NCBI GenBank assembly: GCA_045542355.1
Contig: JAZQKX010000036.1
Span: 34,066 to 98,065, forward strand
Length of the DNA: 64,000 nucleotides
Source: UMGS1532 sp045542355
Lineage (GTDB): Bacteria; Bacillota; Clostridia; Oscillospirales; Acutalibacteraceae
Direction: 5' to 3'
Positions 8,929 through 17,520 of this stretch are shown here, piece after piece. The stretch's first letter is position 1; each line of letters starts with the position of its first letter. The translations under genes were made by a program, and so were the position numbers. A model generated the notes under the pieces. That model had not been told where the DNA came from, did no database searches, and saw only the letters and a program-made list of their open reading frames with translations.

Positions 8929-9822
8929 ATGAATTATGTATATCCCAAATTCTCAAAAATAGAATTTTTAGACCTGCGCCTTGGCGGAGCAGGACTTGGA
9001 AACCTGCTGTTTATGTATTCCAGAGCCTTTAAGTTTGCGAAGGAGAACAACTGTGAATTTATTTGGCCCACCTGGAAATCTATAAAAATTGGGACCTGGC
9101 TTCGCGGGGAAAAGGATAAGCGTTTTTATGGTGACCTATTCCGTAACAACAGCGGATACGTCGGTGGAATAAAAAAGAAATGGAAGCTTCACACCGCCAA
9201 AAAGGTAACCGAGGAAACCTTTGACTCAAAGGGTGACAATCAGGTTGTAATTTTCGATAAGTACATAATGGATTATTCTTACTTTGAAGAGTATAGAAAT
9301 GAAATAAAGCAAGATTTAATCAAAAATGTTCAGAAGAAAAACCGAAAAGCTTGTGAGTTCGACGGTAGCCGCAGTATATGTGCCCACATAAGATTGGGAG
9401 ATTTTCTGAAAGCGGATACAAACGCTTTGCAAAGCGGTATAAACAATATGAGCACCCCAGTGGGTTGGTATGTTGATATTATTAACCAAATACGTTCAGC
9501 CGCCCATGAGGATGTTAAAGTATATATTTTTTCCGACGGCAGGGACGAGGAGCTGAAAGAACTTCTCAGCCTTAATAACGTAGAGCGTGTAACTTTTGGC
9601 ACAAGCATTGCAGACATTTTGGCTCTTTCTAATGCGAAACTGCTCATAGCTTCAGGCTCCACCTTTTCCTCCTGGGCAAGGTTTTTAGGCGGTATGACAA
9701 CAATAGCATACGAGAATCAGCTCAAGTGCCACGGGCTTTGCGCGGAGGGTTGCTATGAAATAGAAGCTGCTGATCTTTTAACCGAGGAGCAGTTACTACA
9801 CATTAAAAGCAAAATCTGTTAA
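8929..9822 (+). CDS. Glycosyltransferase family 11 (alpha-1,2-fucosyltransferase-like)
   Basis: A 297-residue protein. Motifs are LGGAGLGNLLFMYSRAFKFA near the N-terminus (GxGNxxF type), SICAHIRLGDF in the middle (the GT11 H-x-R-x-G-D motif that binds GDP-fucose), and a final FSSWARFLGG segment. The family transfers fucose from GDP-fucose, usually in alpha-1,2 linkage. I start it at ATG 8929, where AAGGA is about 10 bases upstream; an in-frame extension to 8773 overlaps the LicD gene and lacks a ribosome site. The donor-making enzyme is encoded in the same operon (12178-15063), which strongly supports the call. Confidence 0.85.
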   Translation: MNYVYPKFSKIEFLDLRLGGAGLGNLLFMYSRAFKFAKENNCEFIWPTWKSIKIGTWLRGEKDKRFYGDLFRNNSGYVGGIKKKWKLHTAKKVTEETFDSKGDNQVVIFDKYIMDYSYFEEYRNEIKQDLIKNVQKKNRKACEFDGSRSICAHIRLGDFLKADTNALQSGINNMSTPVGWYVDIINQIRSAAHEDVKVYIFSDGRDEELKELLSLNNVERVTFGTSIADILALSNAKLLIASGSTFSSWARFLGGMTTIAYENQLKCHGLCAEGCYEIEAADLLTEEQLLHIKSKIC

Positions 9823-9839
9823 CGAAGGAGTCTGCATAT

Positions 9840-10736
9840 ATGTATTCAGAGGATTTTATAAAAGAAGAAATAAGAGATGAATTTTTGGTAGACGTTAAAA
9901 GAAAGAAAATATGGGCGGTAGAGTTGGATCTTCTTGAAAAACTTTTGTCTGTGTGCAAGAAGCACAATATAAAGGTTTCTGTTTTTGCAGGGACCTTGCT
10001 TGGCGCTGTAAGACACAAAGGCTTTATACCTTGGGACGACGATGTGGACGTATGTATGCTTCGCGAAGATTACGAAAAACTTGTAAAGATTGCTCCACAA
10101 GAGTTCCAAGAGCCCTATTTTTTCCAAACAGCAATATCCGACCCCAAACGTTTTTTTGGATATGGACGTCTCAGGAATTCCAACACAACCGGAATGATTC
10201 GAAGCCACGAAACCCCTGATTACAATAACGGTATATACGTAGATGTTTTTGTGTTGGATGATTATCCCCACAATAATATTTTCAAATGGGGACATTGGTT
10301 CATCAAACGAAAGGTTATATACAAACAGATTCAATTTTGGTTGTCAGATTATACAGAGGGATCTAAAATCAAGCGCACTGTACAAAACCTTTTTAAGAAA
10401 ACTGTTAAATATGAAAAATTGGCTGAAACCTATTTCAAAAACATGGCAAGTAATAAAAACTGTGAATACGTTTCCTTTTTAAGCCATTCGGTATCTTTCA
10501 TCAATCGATACAAATGCAAAAAAGAATATTTTGACGACATTGTCTATCTGCCCTTTGAACATTTGCAGGTTCCTGTCCCCTCTAAATACCACGAAATGCT
10601 CACCGAAACATATGGAGATTATATGAAATTCCCCCCTGTGGAACAAAGGGGACAGTGGCACAACGGTACCATTATTTTTGATCCTGACACACCATATAAG
10701 GAGTTTTTGAAAAGAGAGGGAAATAGCGGTGAATAA
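9840..10736 (+). CDS. LicD-family phosphotransferase 2
   Basis: A 298-residue LicD protein with GAVRHKGFIPWDDDVDVCM and LREDYEKL, the same active-site block as the gene at 8106 but with a longer C-terminal region (YGDYMKFPPVEQRGQWHNG). It probably adds a phospho-substituent to the polymer or repeat unit in the cytoplasm. Its stop overlaps the flippase start by 8 bases, indicating coupled translation. The two LicD proteins share only the core motifs, so they are old paralogs rather than a recent duplication. Confidence 0.9.
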   Translation: MYSEDFIKEEIRDEFLVDVKRKKIWAVELDLLEKLLSVCKKHNIKVSVFAGTLLGAVRHKGFIPWDDDVDVCMLREDYEKLVKIAPQEFQEPYFFQTAISDPKRFFGYGRLRNSNTTGMIRSHETPDYNNGIYVDVFVLDDYPHNNIFKWGHWFIKRKVIYKQIQFWLSDYTEGSKIKRTVQNLFKKTVKYEKLAETYFKNMASNKNCEYVSFLSHSVSFINRYKCKKEYFDDIVYLPFEHLQVPVPSKYHEMLTETYGDYMKFPPVEQRGQWHNGTIIFDPDTPYKEFLKREGNSGE

Positions 10737-12162
10737 AATTTGGAATTTCTATAAAAATATGTCCCGCCCTTTAAAAGCATCACTATGGTTTATGATAAGC
10801 AGCATTATCCAGAAGGGTATTGCTATAATCACCGTTCCGCTTTTCACACGAATTCTAACCACCGACGAAATGGGTATGGTCAGCATATTCAACTCCTGGC
10901 TTACCATTGTTACGATAGTTGCCACTTTAAAGTTGGCAAGTGGCGGTTATAATAAAGCAATTATAAAATTTGATAACGAAAAGGAGAGTTACACCTCCAC
11001 TTCGCTATTTTTAGCATCCCTTTCTACTTCTGTGATGTTTATTATTTATTGCTTATTCAAAGGGTATATAAACAGTTTCACAGGGATGAGTTTTACCATA
11101 ACAGCGCTGTTGTTTCTGGACATATTTTTTCAAACAGCCATATCTTTTTGGTCTATTCGGCAGAGGTTTGATTATAAGTACAAGGCTGTAGTCGCAGTTT
11201 CGGTTATTTCTAATCTCTTAGGTACTCTTGTGAGTTTATTGTTGGTTATTCTATTGCCCGAAATGAGATCGGAAGCCAAAATAATAGGTCTTGTACTGCC
11301 AAGAGTTGTTTTTGGCGCACCTATATTTATAAGCATAATGTACAAGGGCAAAAAGCTGGTTTCCTTAAAGCATTGGAGATTTGCGCTCAAATACAACCTA
11401 CCCCTGGTTCCCCACTATCTGTCACAGGTACTTTTCAATCAGACCGATAAAATTATGATACAAAAGCTCTGTGGCTTGAGTGAAGCGGGTATCTACTCCA
11501 TCGCAAACCAGATAGCCTGGACCGTCCGACTCGTTCTTGACGCTTTGCATTCCGCACTCATGCCTTGGGCGTTCAAACGCCTTAAAGCAGAAAACCCTGA
11601 ACCAATAGGAAAAAGAACCTTGCACGTGCAATGTGCGGTATGTGCAATAGGAGTTGTTTTCTCTCTATTTTCTCCGGAAATCGTTTACCTTTTCGGTGGA
11701 GATAAATATATGACAGCGGTTTATATTGTTCCGCCGATTGCCTCCAGCGCAATATTTGTAACTCTCTATACCTTCTTTGGGTATATCGAATTTTACTATG
11801 AAAAGACCAAAATAATTATGACATCTTCCATCATTGTCGCAGTGCTGAACATAGTTCTAAACGCAATATTTATACCTGTGTTTGGTTTCATTGCGGCGGC
11901 GTATACCACGTTGGCAAGCTATATTATTTACAGCTTGATACACTATTACGCAATGGCAAATATTTGCAAACACGAAAAGATTAAAAACCCTTTTGACGCA
12001 AAACTATTGTATACAATAGCCTTTGTAACAACCGCTGTGAACTTAAGTTGCATGTTGTTATATTCATACACGGTTTTCCGCTATATATTAAGCTTTGTTT
12101 TTGTTCTGGCTTCGGTGTATGTTTTCTGTAAGAAAAAGTTATATAATGTATTTTTAAAGTAA
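10729..12162 (+). CDS. Polysaccharide flippase (Wzx/MATE-like, MOP superfamily)
   Basis: A 477-residue protein with about 14 hydrophobic helices, beginning SLWFMISSIIQKGIAIITVP and carrying the FTRILTTDEMGMVSIFNSW loop typical of Wzx-type lipid-linked oligosaccharide flippases. It would move the finished repeat unit across the membrane for the polymerase at 5647. It starts at a GTG with AGAGAGGG upstream and overlaps the LicD gene. No Wzz chain-length protein and no initiating phosphoglycosyltransferase are in the operon; these must be elsewhere if the pathway is Wzx/Wzy. Confidence 0.92.
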   Translation: MNKIWNFYKNMSRPLKASLWFMISSIIQKGIAIITVPLFTRILTTDEMGMVSIFNSWLTIVTIVATLKLASGGYNKAIIKFDNEKESYTSTSLFLASLSTSVMFIIYCLFKGYINSFTGMSFTITALLFLDIFFQTAISFWSIRQRFDYKYKAVVAVSVISNLLGTLVSLLLVILLPEMRSEAKIIGLVLPRVVFGAPIFISIMYKGKKLVSLKHWRFALKYNLPLVPHYLSQVLFNQTDKIMIQKLCGLSEAGIYSIANQIAWTVRLVLDALHSALMPWAFKRLKAENPEPIGKRTLHVQCAVCAIGVVFSLFSPEIVYLFGGDKYMTAVYIVPPIASSAIFVTLYTFFGYIEFYYEKTKIIMTSSIIVAVLNIVLNAIFIPVFGFIAAAYTTLASYIIYSLIHYYAMANICKHEKIKNPFDAKLLYTIAFVTTAVNLSCMLLYSYTVFRYILSFVFVLASVYVFCKKKLYNVFLK

Positions 12163-12177
12163 AGGAATGAAAGACTA

Positions 12178-15063
12178 ATGCTCAAGAAGTATAAAAACCT
12201 ATTCCTACAGCAGTCCTATATTGATTCCTATGATGATTATATTCGTACCATACGCGGTTCAAATCTGCCCCATTGGGACTTTTGCATAATCACCGCCTCC
12301 AACGAGGCTCAGGCAGAGGGCTATCGGGACCAGATAAACTATCGGTTAGAGCATAAGCTTTTGTGCTCCAGCACCCACTATGCCGTTATTCCCGACCCTG
12401 AGGGCAAAAGAATCGGCTCAGGCGGAGCAACCCTCAGTGTTATGAAATACATAAGAGAGCAAACGGGAAGGAACACCTTTAAGGGTCTCAAAATCCTCGT
12501 TATCCATTCGGGGGGCGACTCTAAAAGAGTGCCTCAGTATTCCGCTTGTGGAAAACTATTTTCTCCTGTGCCCCGTGAGCTACCCGCGGGCAGACGCTCC
12601 ACCCTTTTTGACGAGACCATCATCGGCACCAGTGGAATTCCCTCCAGAATCTCCGACGGTATGCTGGTGTGTTCCGGTGATGTACTTCTGCTTTTCAACC
12701 CCTTGCAAATAGATTTCTATACCCGTGGTGCCGCGGCGATTTCCATTAAAGAGGATGTGGAAACGGGCAAAAACCATGGCGTATTCCTCAGAGATGACGA
12801 GGGAAATGTTGGTAGATTTTTACATAAGCAGTCGGTTGAGAACCTTAAAGCGGCGGGTGCTGTAAATGCCCAGAACAAGGTTAATATAGACACAGGCGCT
12901 GTGATTTTCGAAAGTCATCTGTTGGATGATTTGTATTCCCTTGTTGAAACAGAGGAGAATTATAATCGCTATGTAAACGACCATGTTCGCCTCAGCTTCT
13001 ATGCCGATTTTCTCTACCCTCTGGCAAGTGGCTCCACCCTTGAAGAGTTTTACCGCGAAATACCTGAGGGTGAATTTTCCGATGAGCTTACCCGCTGTCG
13101 ATATGAAATCTGGCAGACCATTTCAAAATATAACATGAAGCTTATGTGCTTCTCTCCCGCTTCCTTCATCCACTTCGGCACCACCGGTGAGCTGTTGCAT
13201 TTGCTTACACAGGATATTGAATATTATAAATTTCTCGGTTGGAAAAATTGTGTATATTCAAATATTGAAAGCAAAAAGTTTGCCGTTTCCAACAGCTACA
13301 TAAACTCCACCGCCAAAATAGGTGAGAAGACATATATAGAAGACAGTTATATCAGGGAGAATACACATATAGGCTCAGGCTGTGTTATTTCGGGTGTCAC
13401 CCTTAAAAACATTACCATTCCCGACAATACCGTGCTCCACGGCTTAAAACTCCGCGACGGCAGATTCTGCGTGAGAATGTATGCCACAGGGGACAACCCC
13501 AAGGAAAACCGCTGGTTTGGCGCCCCCCTTGACTGTCCTCTCTGGATAAAACCCCTGTTCCCCGTGTGCGACAGCATAGAGGAGGCGGTTGCCGCCACCC
13601 TCAGCCGTCGTACCGATTGTGAGCTACAAAGTCTTTGCGACAGTTTTAACAATGCCGACGCAAAGGAAATTCTCCCCTGGAGACTCAAGCTCAGCGACGT
13701 GGTTATGGTGGAGAAGTTTATCGGCTGTATCGACAGGAATGTTTCCTGCGAGGAAGCCAATAAAATATTCCTCAACGGTGTCAGCGAAAGGGTAAAAAGT
13801 CTGTTGTTGGAAAAAGCAGAGAGCTCAGCATTCAGCCGTAAAATCAGAATTTATCACTATCTTTCCAGACTCTGTGACGGTGTGGAAGCGGAAAACTATT
13901 CCATTAAGTGCTTCGCGGCTCTTAGAGAGGCAATCATCGAACAGAGCGAGGACGCTATATTCTATAATCCCAACCGCCGTATTGTGAAGGATGATGTGGT
14001 TTCCAAGCTTCCCATAAGGGTTAACTGGGGAGGCGGCTGGACCGACACACCGCCTCATTGCAACGAGCACGGCGGAACTGTGCTTAATGCCGCTGTTCTT
14101 CTTGATGACGGATTCCCCATTGAAGTTATTTTAAAGCGTATCAATGAGCATAAAATAATACTCACCAGCGCTGACTATGGCTCTTACCGTGAGTTCTATG
14201 ATATTGAGGAGTTGAGGGACTGCAACAGCCCCCACGACCCCTACGCTCTGCAAAAGGCTGCATTACTCGCAACGGGCATAATCCCCCGCAAGGGAGAGGA
14301 GAGTCTCGAAGAGGTGCTGGACCGTCTCGGCGGTGGTATCTATTTTTCCACACAGGTTATCAACATCCCCCGTGGCTCAGGACTCGGTACCTCCAGCATT
14401 TTGGCGGCCGCCTGTGCTAAGGGTATATATGAGATGCTGGGCGAAGAGGTAGACGAATCTGAAATTTGCAGCAGAGTGCTTCAGATGGAGCAGATGATGT
14501 CCACAGGAGGCGGTTGGCAGGACCAGATGGGCGGCCTTGTTGGCGGTATCAAAATACTCACTTCAAAGGTTGGCATTGCTCAGAATGTTGAGTGGGAGGC
14601 ACTGGAGCTGAGTCAGGAAACCGTTCAGGAACTTAATGAACGCTTCTGTCTTATATATACAGGTCAGCGCAGACTCGCTCGAAATCTTTTGAGAGAGGTT
14701 ATGGGCAGATATATCGGCGCGAACCCCACCTCCCTTGAGGTGCTTCGCTCCATTCAGAATATGGCGTGGCAGATGAAACGAGAGCTGGAAAACGGAAATG
14801 TAGATTCTTTTGCCCATTCTCTCACTCAGCATTGGGAGCTTTCCAAAAAACTTGACGAAGGCTGTACAAACACCTGTATCGACCAGATTTTCCTTGCCTG
14901 TGATGATATGATTGATGGTAAGATGATTTGTGGCGCAGGTGGAGGCGGATTCCTGCAGGTAATACTGAAAAAGGGTGTAACCCACGAGGAGCTACGGGAA
15001 CGTTTGAGCAATGTTTTCGCCGATTCGGGCGTAGATGTCTGGAACTGCTCTTTATATATGTAA
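12178..15063 (+). CDS. fkp: Bifunctional L-fucokinase / L-fucose-1-phosphate guanylyltransferase (Fkp-like)
   Basis: A 961-residue two-domain enzyme. The N-terminal part has HSGGDSKRVPQYSACGKLF, the pyrophosphorylase signature of the L-fucokinase/GDP-fucose pyrophosphorylase family, plus beta-helix-like segments (about 370-430). The C-terminal GHMP kinase starts near residue 605 with PIRVNWGGGWTDTPPH and has the phosphate loop IPRGSGLGTSSILAAA and a final GAGGGGFLQVI. Length matches Bacteroides Fkp (about 950). The family converts free L-fucose to GDP-L-fucose without the de novo Gmd/Fcl pathway, so the polymer can use scavenged, for example host-derived, fucose. A heptose-type kinase fusion is a less likely alternative. 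Confidence 0.88.
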   Translation: MLKKYKNLFLQQSYIDSYDDYIRTIRGSNLPHWDFCIITASNEAQAEGYRDQINYRLEHKLLCSSTHYAVIPDPEGKRIGSGGATLSVMKYIREQTGRNTFKGLKILVIHSGGDSKRVPQYSACGKLFSPVPRELPAGRRSTLFDETIIGTSGIPSRISDGMLVCSGDVLLLFNPLQIDFYTRGAAAISIKEDVETGKNHGVFLRDDEGNVGRFLHKQSVENLKAAGAVNAQNKVNIDTGAVIFESHLLDDLYSLVETEENYNRYVNDHVRLSFYADFLYPLASGSTLEEFYREIPEGEFSDELTRCRYEIWQTISKYNMKLMCFSPASFIHFGTTGELLHLLTQDIEYYKFLGWKNCVYSNIESKKFAVSNSYINSTAKIGEKTYIEDSYIRENTHIGSGCVISGVTLKNITIPDNTVLHGLKLRDGRFCVRMYATGDNPKENRWFGAPLDCPLWIKPLFPVCDSIEEAVAATLSRRTDCELQSLCDSFNNADAKEILPWRLKLSDVVMVEKFIGCIDRNVSCEEANKIFLNGVSERVKSLLLEKAESSAFSRKIRIYHYLSRLCDGVEAENYSIKCFAALREAIIEQSEDAIFYNPNRRIVKDDVVSKLPIRVNWGGGWTDTPPHCNEHGGTVLNAAVLLDDGFPIEVILKRINEHKIILTSADYGSYREFYDIEELRDCNSPHDPYALQKAALLATGIIPRKGEESLEEVLDRLGGGIYFSTQVINIPRGSGLGTSSILAAACAKGIYEMLGEEVDESEICSRVLQMEQMMSTGGGWQDQMGGLVGGIKILTSKVGIAQNVEWEALELSQETVQELNERFCLIYTGQRRLARNLLREVMGRYIGANPTSLEVLRSIQNMAWQMKRELENGNVDSFAHSLTQHWELSKKLDEGCTNTCIDQIFLACDDMIDGKMICGAGGGGFLQVILKKGVTHEELRERLSNVFADSGVDVWNCSLYM

Positions 15064-15075
15064 TTGGAGTTATAA

Positions 15076-16245
15076 ATGAATAAAACTATAAACTGTTTGA
15101 TTGACATTATGGCGGCGGCACTGGATGCCCGTCCCTTAAATACCGATTTCGAGGGTGTGGATTTTCACACCCTGTTAAGGTTGGCGGATTTCCATAGAAT
15201 CGATATCCCCATGTATTATGCTTTGCAGGGAGCTAAGGGTGTTCCCGAAAAGCTTTCCAATGAGCTCAAACACCGTCATGAGATAAACAGTTTTAAATTT
15301 GCCGTCACCGATGCCGAGACGGAATATCTCAATTCCGAATTCGAAAAGGCAGGAATTCCCTATATGCTCTTAAAGGGAAGCGTTATCCGTGAGTTTTATT
15401 CCCACCCTGATATGCGCACCAGCTGTGATGTGGATTATCTGATAAAGGATGAACATGCGAAAAAAACAGAAGAAATTATGCTCAAAAGCGGATATGACTT
15501 CACCACGCACACACAGGGAGTTGATTCTTACAAAAAGCCACCCTTCACTTCTATAGAGATTCATTACGAGCTCATGGGCGGCCATGAGGAGTTTGACTGC
15601 CTTAAATCTCTATGGGAAAACTCCGTGTCACTGGGTGTAGGAGAACAGGGCAGAAAGATGTGTCACGACGATTTTTATATTTACACAATAGTACATATTG
15701 CAAAGCATTTAACGGGCGGAGGCAGTGGCATACGACCCATAATGGATATGTACATTTACCTTAAGAATTTTGAAAAGATCCTTGATTTTGATTATATTAA
15801 TAAAACCCTTGCAACTGTGGGCCTTGACACCTTAGCTCATGAGCTTAGAATTCTTTGTGAATATTGGTTTTGCGATGGTGAGCCAGACGATGTTACCCAC
15901 ACCCTTTCCGGCTATGTTGTGGAAAGCGGTATTTTTGGGACCCGAAGCAACGCCGAAGCACAGAGAGAGGTCTATAAAAACTCAGGAGCGAAAATTGCAA
16001 AAAGAAGAAATCGACTGAAGTCAGTATTTATCTCCTATAAAAACATGACCTTACGATATCCCTCCTTGAAAACTCCGATTTTATTGCCTGTCTATTGGGT
16101 TATCAGAGCGTTTGACGTGTTGTTTAACAAAAGTGAGAAAATCCCCATGCTTATTAAAAAGAACCTTACCGAGGTATCTCCCGAAAAGGTGGAAAAAATC
16201 CAAGAGTTATTCACCCGTCTGGGCATAATAAAAGGCTGTGATTGA
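15076..16245 (+). CDS. Nucleotidyltransferase-family protein (PF14907-like)
   Basis: A 389-residue protein with YMLLKGSVIREFYSHPDMRTSCDVDYLI, the pattern of the uncharacterised nucleotidyltransferase family seen in many capsule and sporulation loci (K-G-x8-P-x-x-R-x-x-x-D-x-D). The Asp pair probably binds metal. It follows Fkp by 12 bases and is the last gene of the polysaccharide operon. Its exact reaction is unknown; it may modify a carrier or a sugar. An IS is inserted downstream. Confidence 0.8.
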   Translation: MNKTINCLIDIMAAALDARPLNTDFEGVDFHTLLRLADFHRIDIPMYYALQGAKGVPEKLSNELKHRHEINSFKFAVTDAETEYLNSEFEKAGIPYMLLKGSVIREFYSHPDMRTSCDVDYLIKDEHAKKTEEIMLKSGYDFTTHTQGVDSYKKPPFTSIEIHYELMGGHEEFDCLKSLWENSVSLGVGEQGRKMCHDDFYIYTIVHIAKHLTGGGSGIRPIMDMYIYLKNFEKILDFDYINKTLATVGLDTLAHELRILCEYWFCDGEPDDVTHTLSGYVVESGIFGTRSNAEAQREVYKNSGAKIAKRRNRLKSVFISYKNMTLRYPSLKTPILLPVYWVIRAFDVLFNKSEKIPMLIKKNLTEVSPEKVEKIQELFTRLGIIKGCD

Positions 16246-16319
16246 ACGCAGTTTGGAGCATTAAGCATTACAAAGCCTATAAAATAGACCAGCTTAAGCG
16301 CTTTTTAGCGTTTCCTCAG

Positions 16320-16345
16320 ACTGCAATAAACAAAGTCAAGCATAA
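16320..16345 (+). repeat. Left 26-bp direct repeat flanking the IS
   Basis: A 26-base sequence beginning ACTGCAATAAAC and ending CAAGCATAA abuts the left terminal inverted repeat exactly. It is identical, base for base, to 17430-17455 on the other side. I interpret the pair as the target-site duplication made on insertion. Confidence 0.85.
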
Positions 16346-17429
16346 TGTAGGTTTGTCAATGATGTGTTACAAAATTAGAAAACTTCGCCGTTAATAAGAA
16401 AAGCCTTTAAATAATCAGCAGGAGATTTCCAATTAAGAGGACGCATAGGAAAATTATTGTATTTTCTGTTATGTACAGAAAGTTGCTTTTTAAAATCTTC
16501 AAATGAGTAAAAAGAATGAGTAGCGTAAAAGTATTCGTTATCTTTACGATGAGAACGCTCAACTTTTCCGTTATGTCTAGGTGTGTAAGGAGCAATAAGC
16601 TTATGTCTGATGCCACACTGTTCGAGCGTACGCTCGAACAGTGTGGGTGTTGGCTTTTGGGTGTTACCTAATTGCTTTGTAAATTCCATACCATTATCTG
16701 TTTGAACACACTCTATCTTGAACGGAAATCTCTCTATTAAATGCTTTAAGAACTGTGCTGATGAATATGAACTATGCTCCTCAAAAGCCTCTAAATAGCG
16801 AAATCTAGAATACTCATCAATAGCTGTGTATTGGTAAAACTTTTGTCCTTTTGCTTCGCCCACTACGCAGGCTTCAGGCACAAACTTAACATCTATTTGC
16901 ACTCTTTGACCTGGATATTGCATTTGTTCGTAAGGTTTTGGTATATACTTCGGATTCGGCGGTTTTACCGCCATTTGTCCTTGTCTTCGCAAAAGACGAT
17001 ATAATCCTGTTACAGAGCGTGTATATCCTCTTTGACGCAGTTTAACCCAAAATACAACTAAACCTGCATGGGTGTTTCTTTTACGCATATCTGCTATTAG
17101 TTTTAATTCTTCGCGTGTATGCTCGTTAGGATGATGATGTGGTCGGTGTGACTTATCTGCCAATGATTGCAAGGTTCCGTCATATCTTTTCTGCCAACGG
17201 TAAACATATTGACGGTTGGTTTTGTATCTGGTTGCTGCCTTTGTCACTCCATATTTCAAAGAGTATTTAATTAAGGCTTGACGATACAGCATAGTTTGTG
17301 TTACAGTTTTCATGACGAATGGTTCATCCTCCTGTACGTTTTGTCTGAGCAACTTAACTGTAACACAGGATTTTCCATTCGTCACTATTTTTTTATTCGT
17401 TACTGTAACACATCTATTGTAAACCTACA
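16346..17429 (-). mobile_element. Insertion sequence, 1084 bp, IS481-like transposase, 26-bp target duplication
   Basis: The ends are imperfect inverted repeats of 25 bases (16346-16370 and 17405-17429), both starting TGTAGGTTT and both ending GATGTGTTAC, 20 of 25 matching. One transposase gene fills the element on the minus strand. The subterminal motif GTGTTACAGT recurs several times. Direct repeats of 26 bases flank it perfectly, so insertion is probably recent. It lies between the polysaccharide operon and the next gene, whose promoter (17472-17500) is just outside the right repeat and is intact. Confidence 0.9.
16375..17313 (-). CDS. IS transposase, DDE integrase core
   Basis: A 312-residue transposase. 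The N-terminal helix-turn-helix (YSLKYGVTKAATRYKTNRQYVYRWQKR) is followed by a DDE integrase core with QIDVKFVPEA (first Asp), ECVQTDNGMEF (second Asp) and HNGKVERSHRKDNEYF (Glu). This arrangement fits IS481-type elements. I begin at ATG 17313; an in-frame extension to 17385 lacks support. The start and an AGGAGG about 14 bases upstream lie between complementary 11-base arms (17298-17308 and 17356-17366), which could hide them when the element is read through from outside. The reading frame is intact. Confidence 0.9.
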   Translation of the reverse strand: MKTVTQTMLYRQALIKYSLKYGVTKAATRYKTNRQYVYRWQKRYDGTLQSLADKSHRPHHHPNEHTREELKLIADMRKRNTHAGLVVFWVKLRQRGYTRSVTGLYRLLRRQGQMAVKPPNPKYIPKPYEQMQYPGQRVQIDVKFVPEACVVGEAKGQKFYQYTAIDEYSRFRYLEAFEEHSSYSSAQFLKHLIERFPFKIECVQTDNGMEFTKQLGNTQKPTPTLFERTLEQCGIRHKLIAPYTPRHNGKVERSHRKDNEYFYATHSFYSFEDFKKQLSVHNRKYNNFPMRPLNWKSPADYLKAFLINGEVF

Positions 17430-17455
17430 ACTGCAATAAACAAAGTCAAGCATAA
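17430..17455 (+). repeat. Right 26-bp direct repeat flanking the IS
   Basis: Exact copy of 16320-16345, directly abutting the right terminal inverted repeat. After it the sequence continues into the promoter region of the gene at 17521. Confidence 0.85.
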
Positions 17456-17471
17456 AAGGTTGAAAAAGTTA

Positions 17472-17500
17472 TTGATGTGTGGTAAACTCATCTATATAAA
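17472..17500 (+). promoter_or_regulatory. Promoter of the hypothetical gene at 17521
   Basis: TTGATG at 17472-17477, a 17-base spacer and TATAAA at 17495-17500, 20 bases before the start codon. It is only 17 bases from the right edge of the IS target duplication, so the insertion left it intact. Confidence 0.65.
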
Positions 17501-17520
17501 TTAGTTTTGGAGTGAACAAA

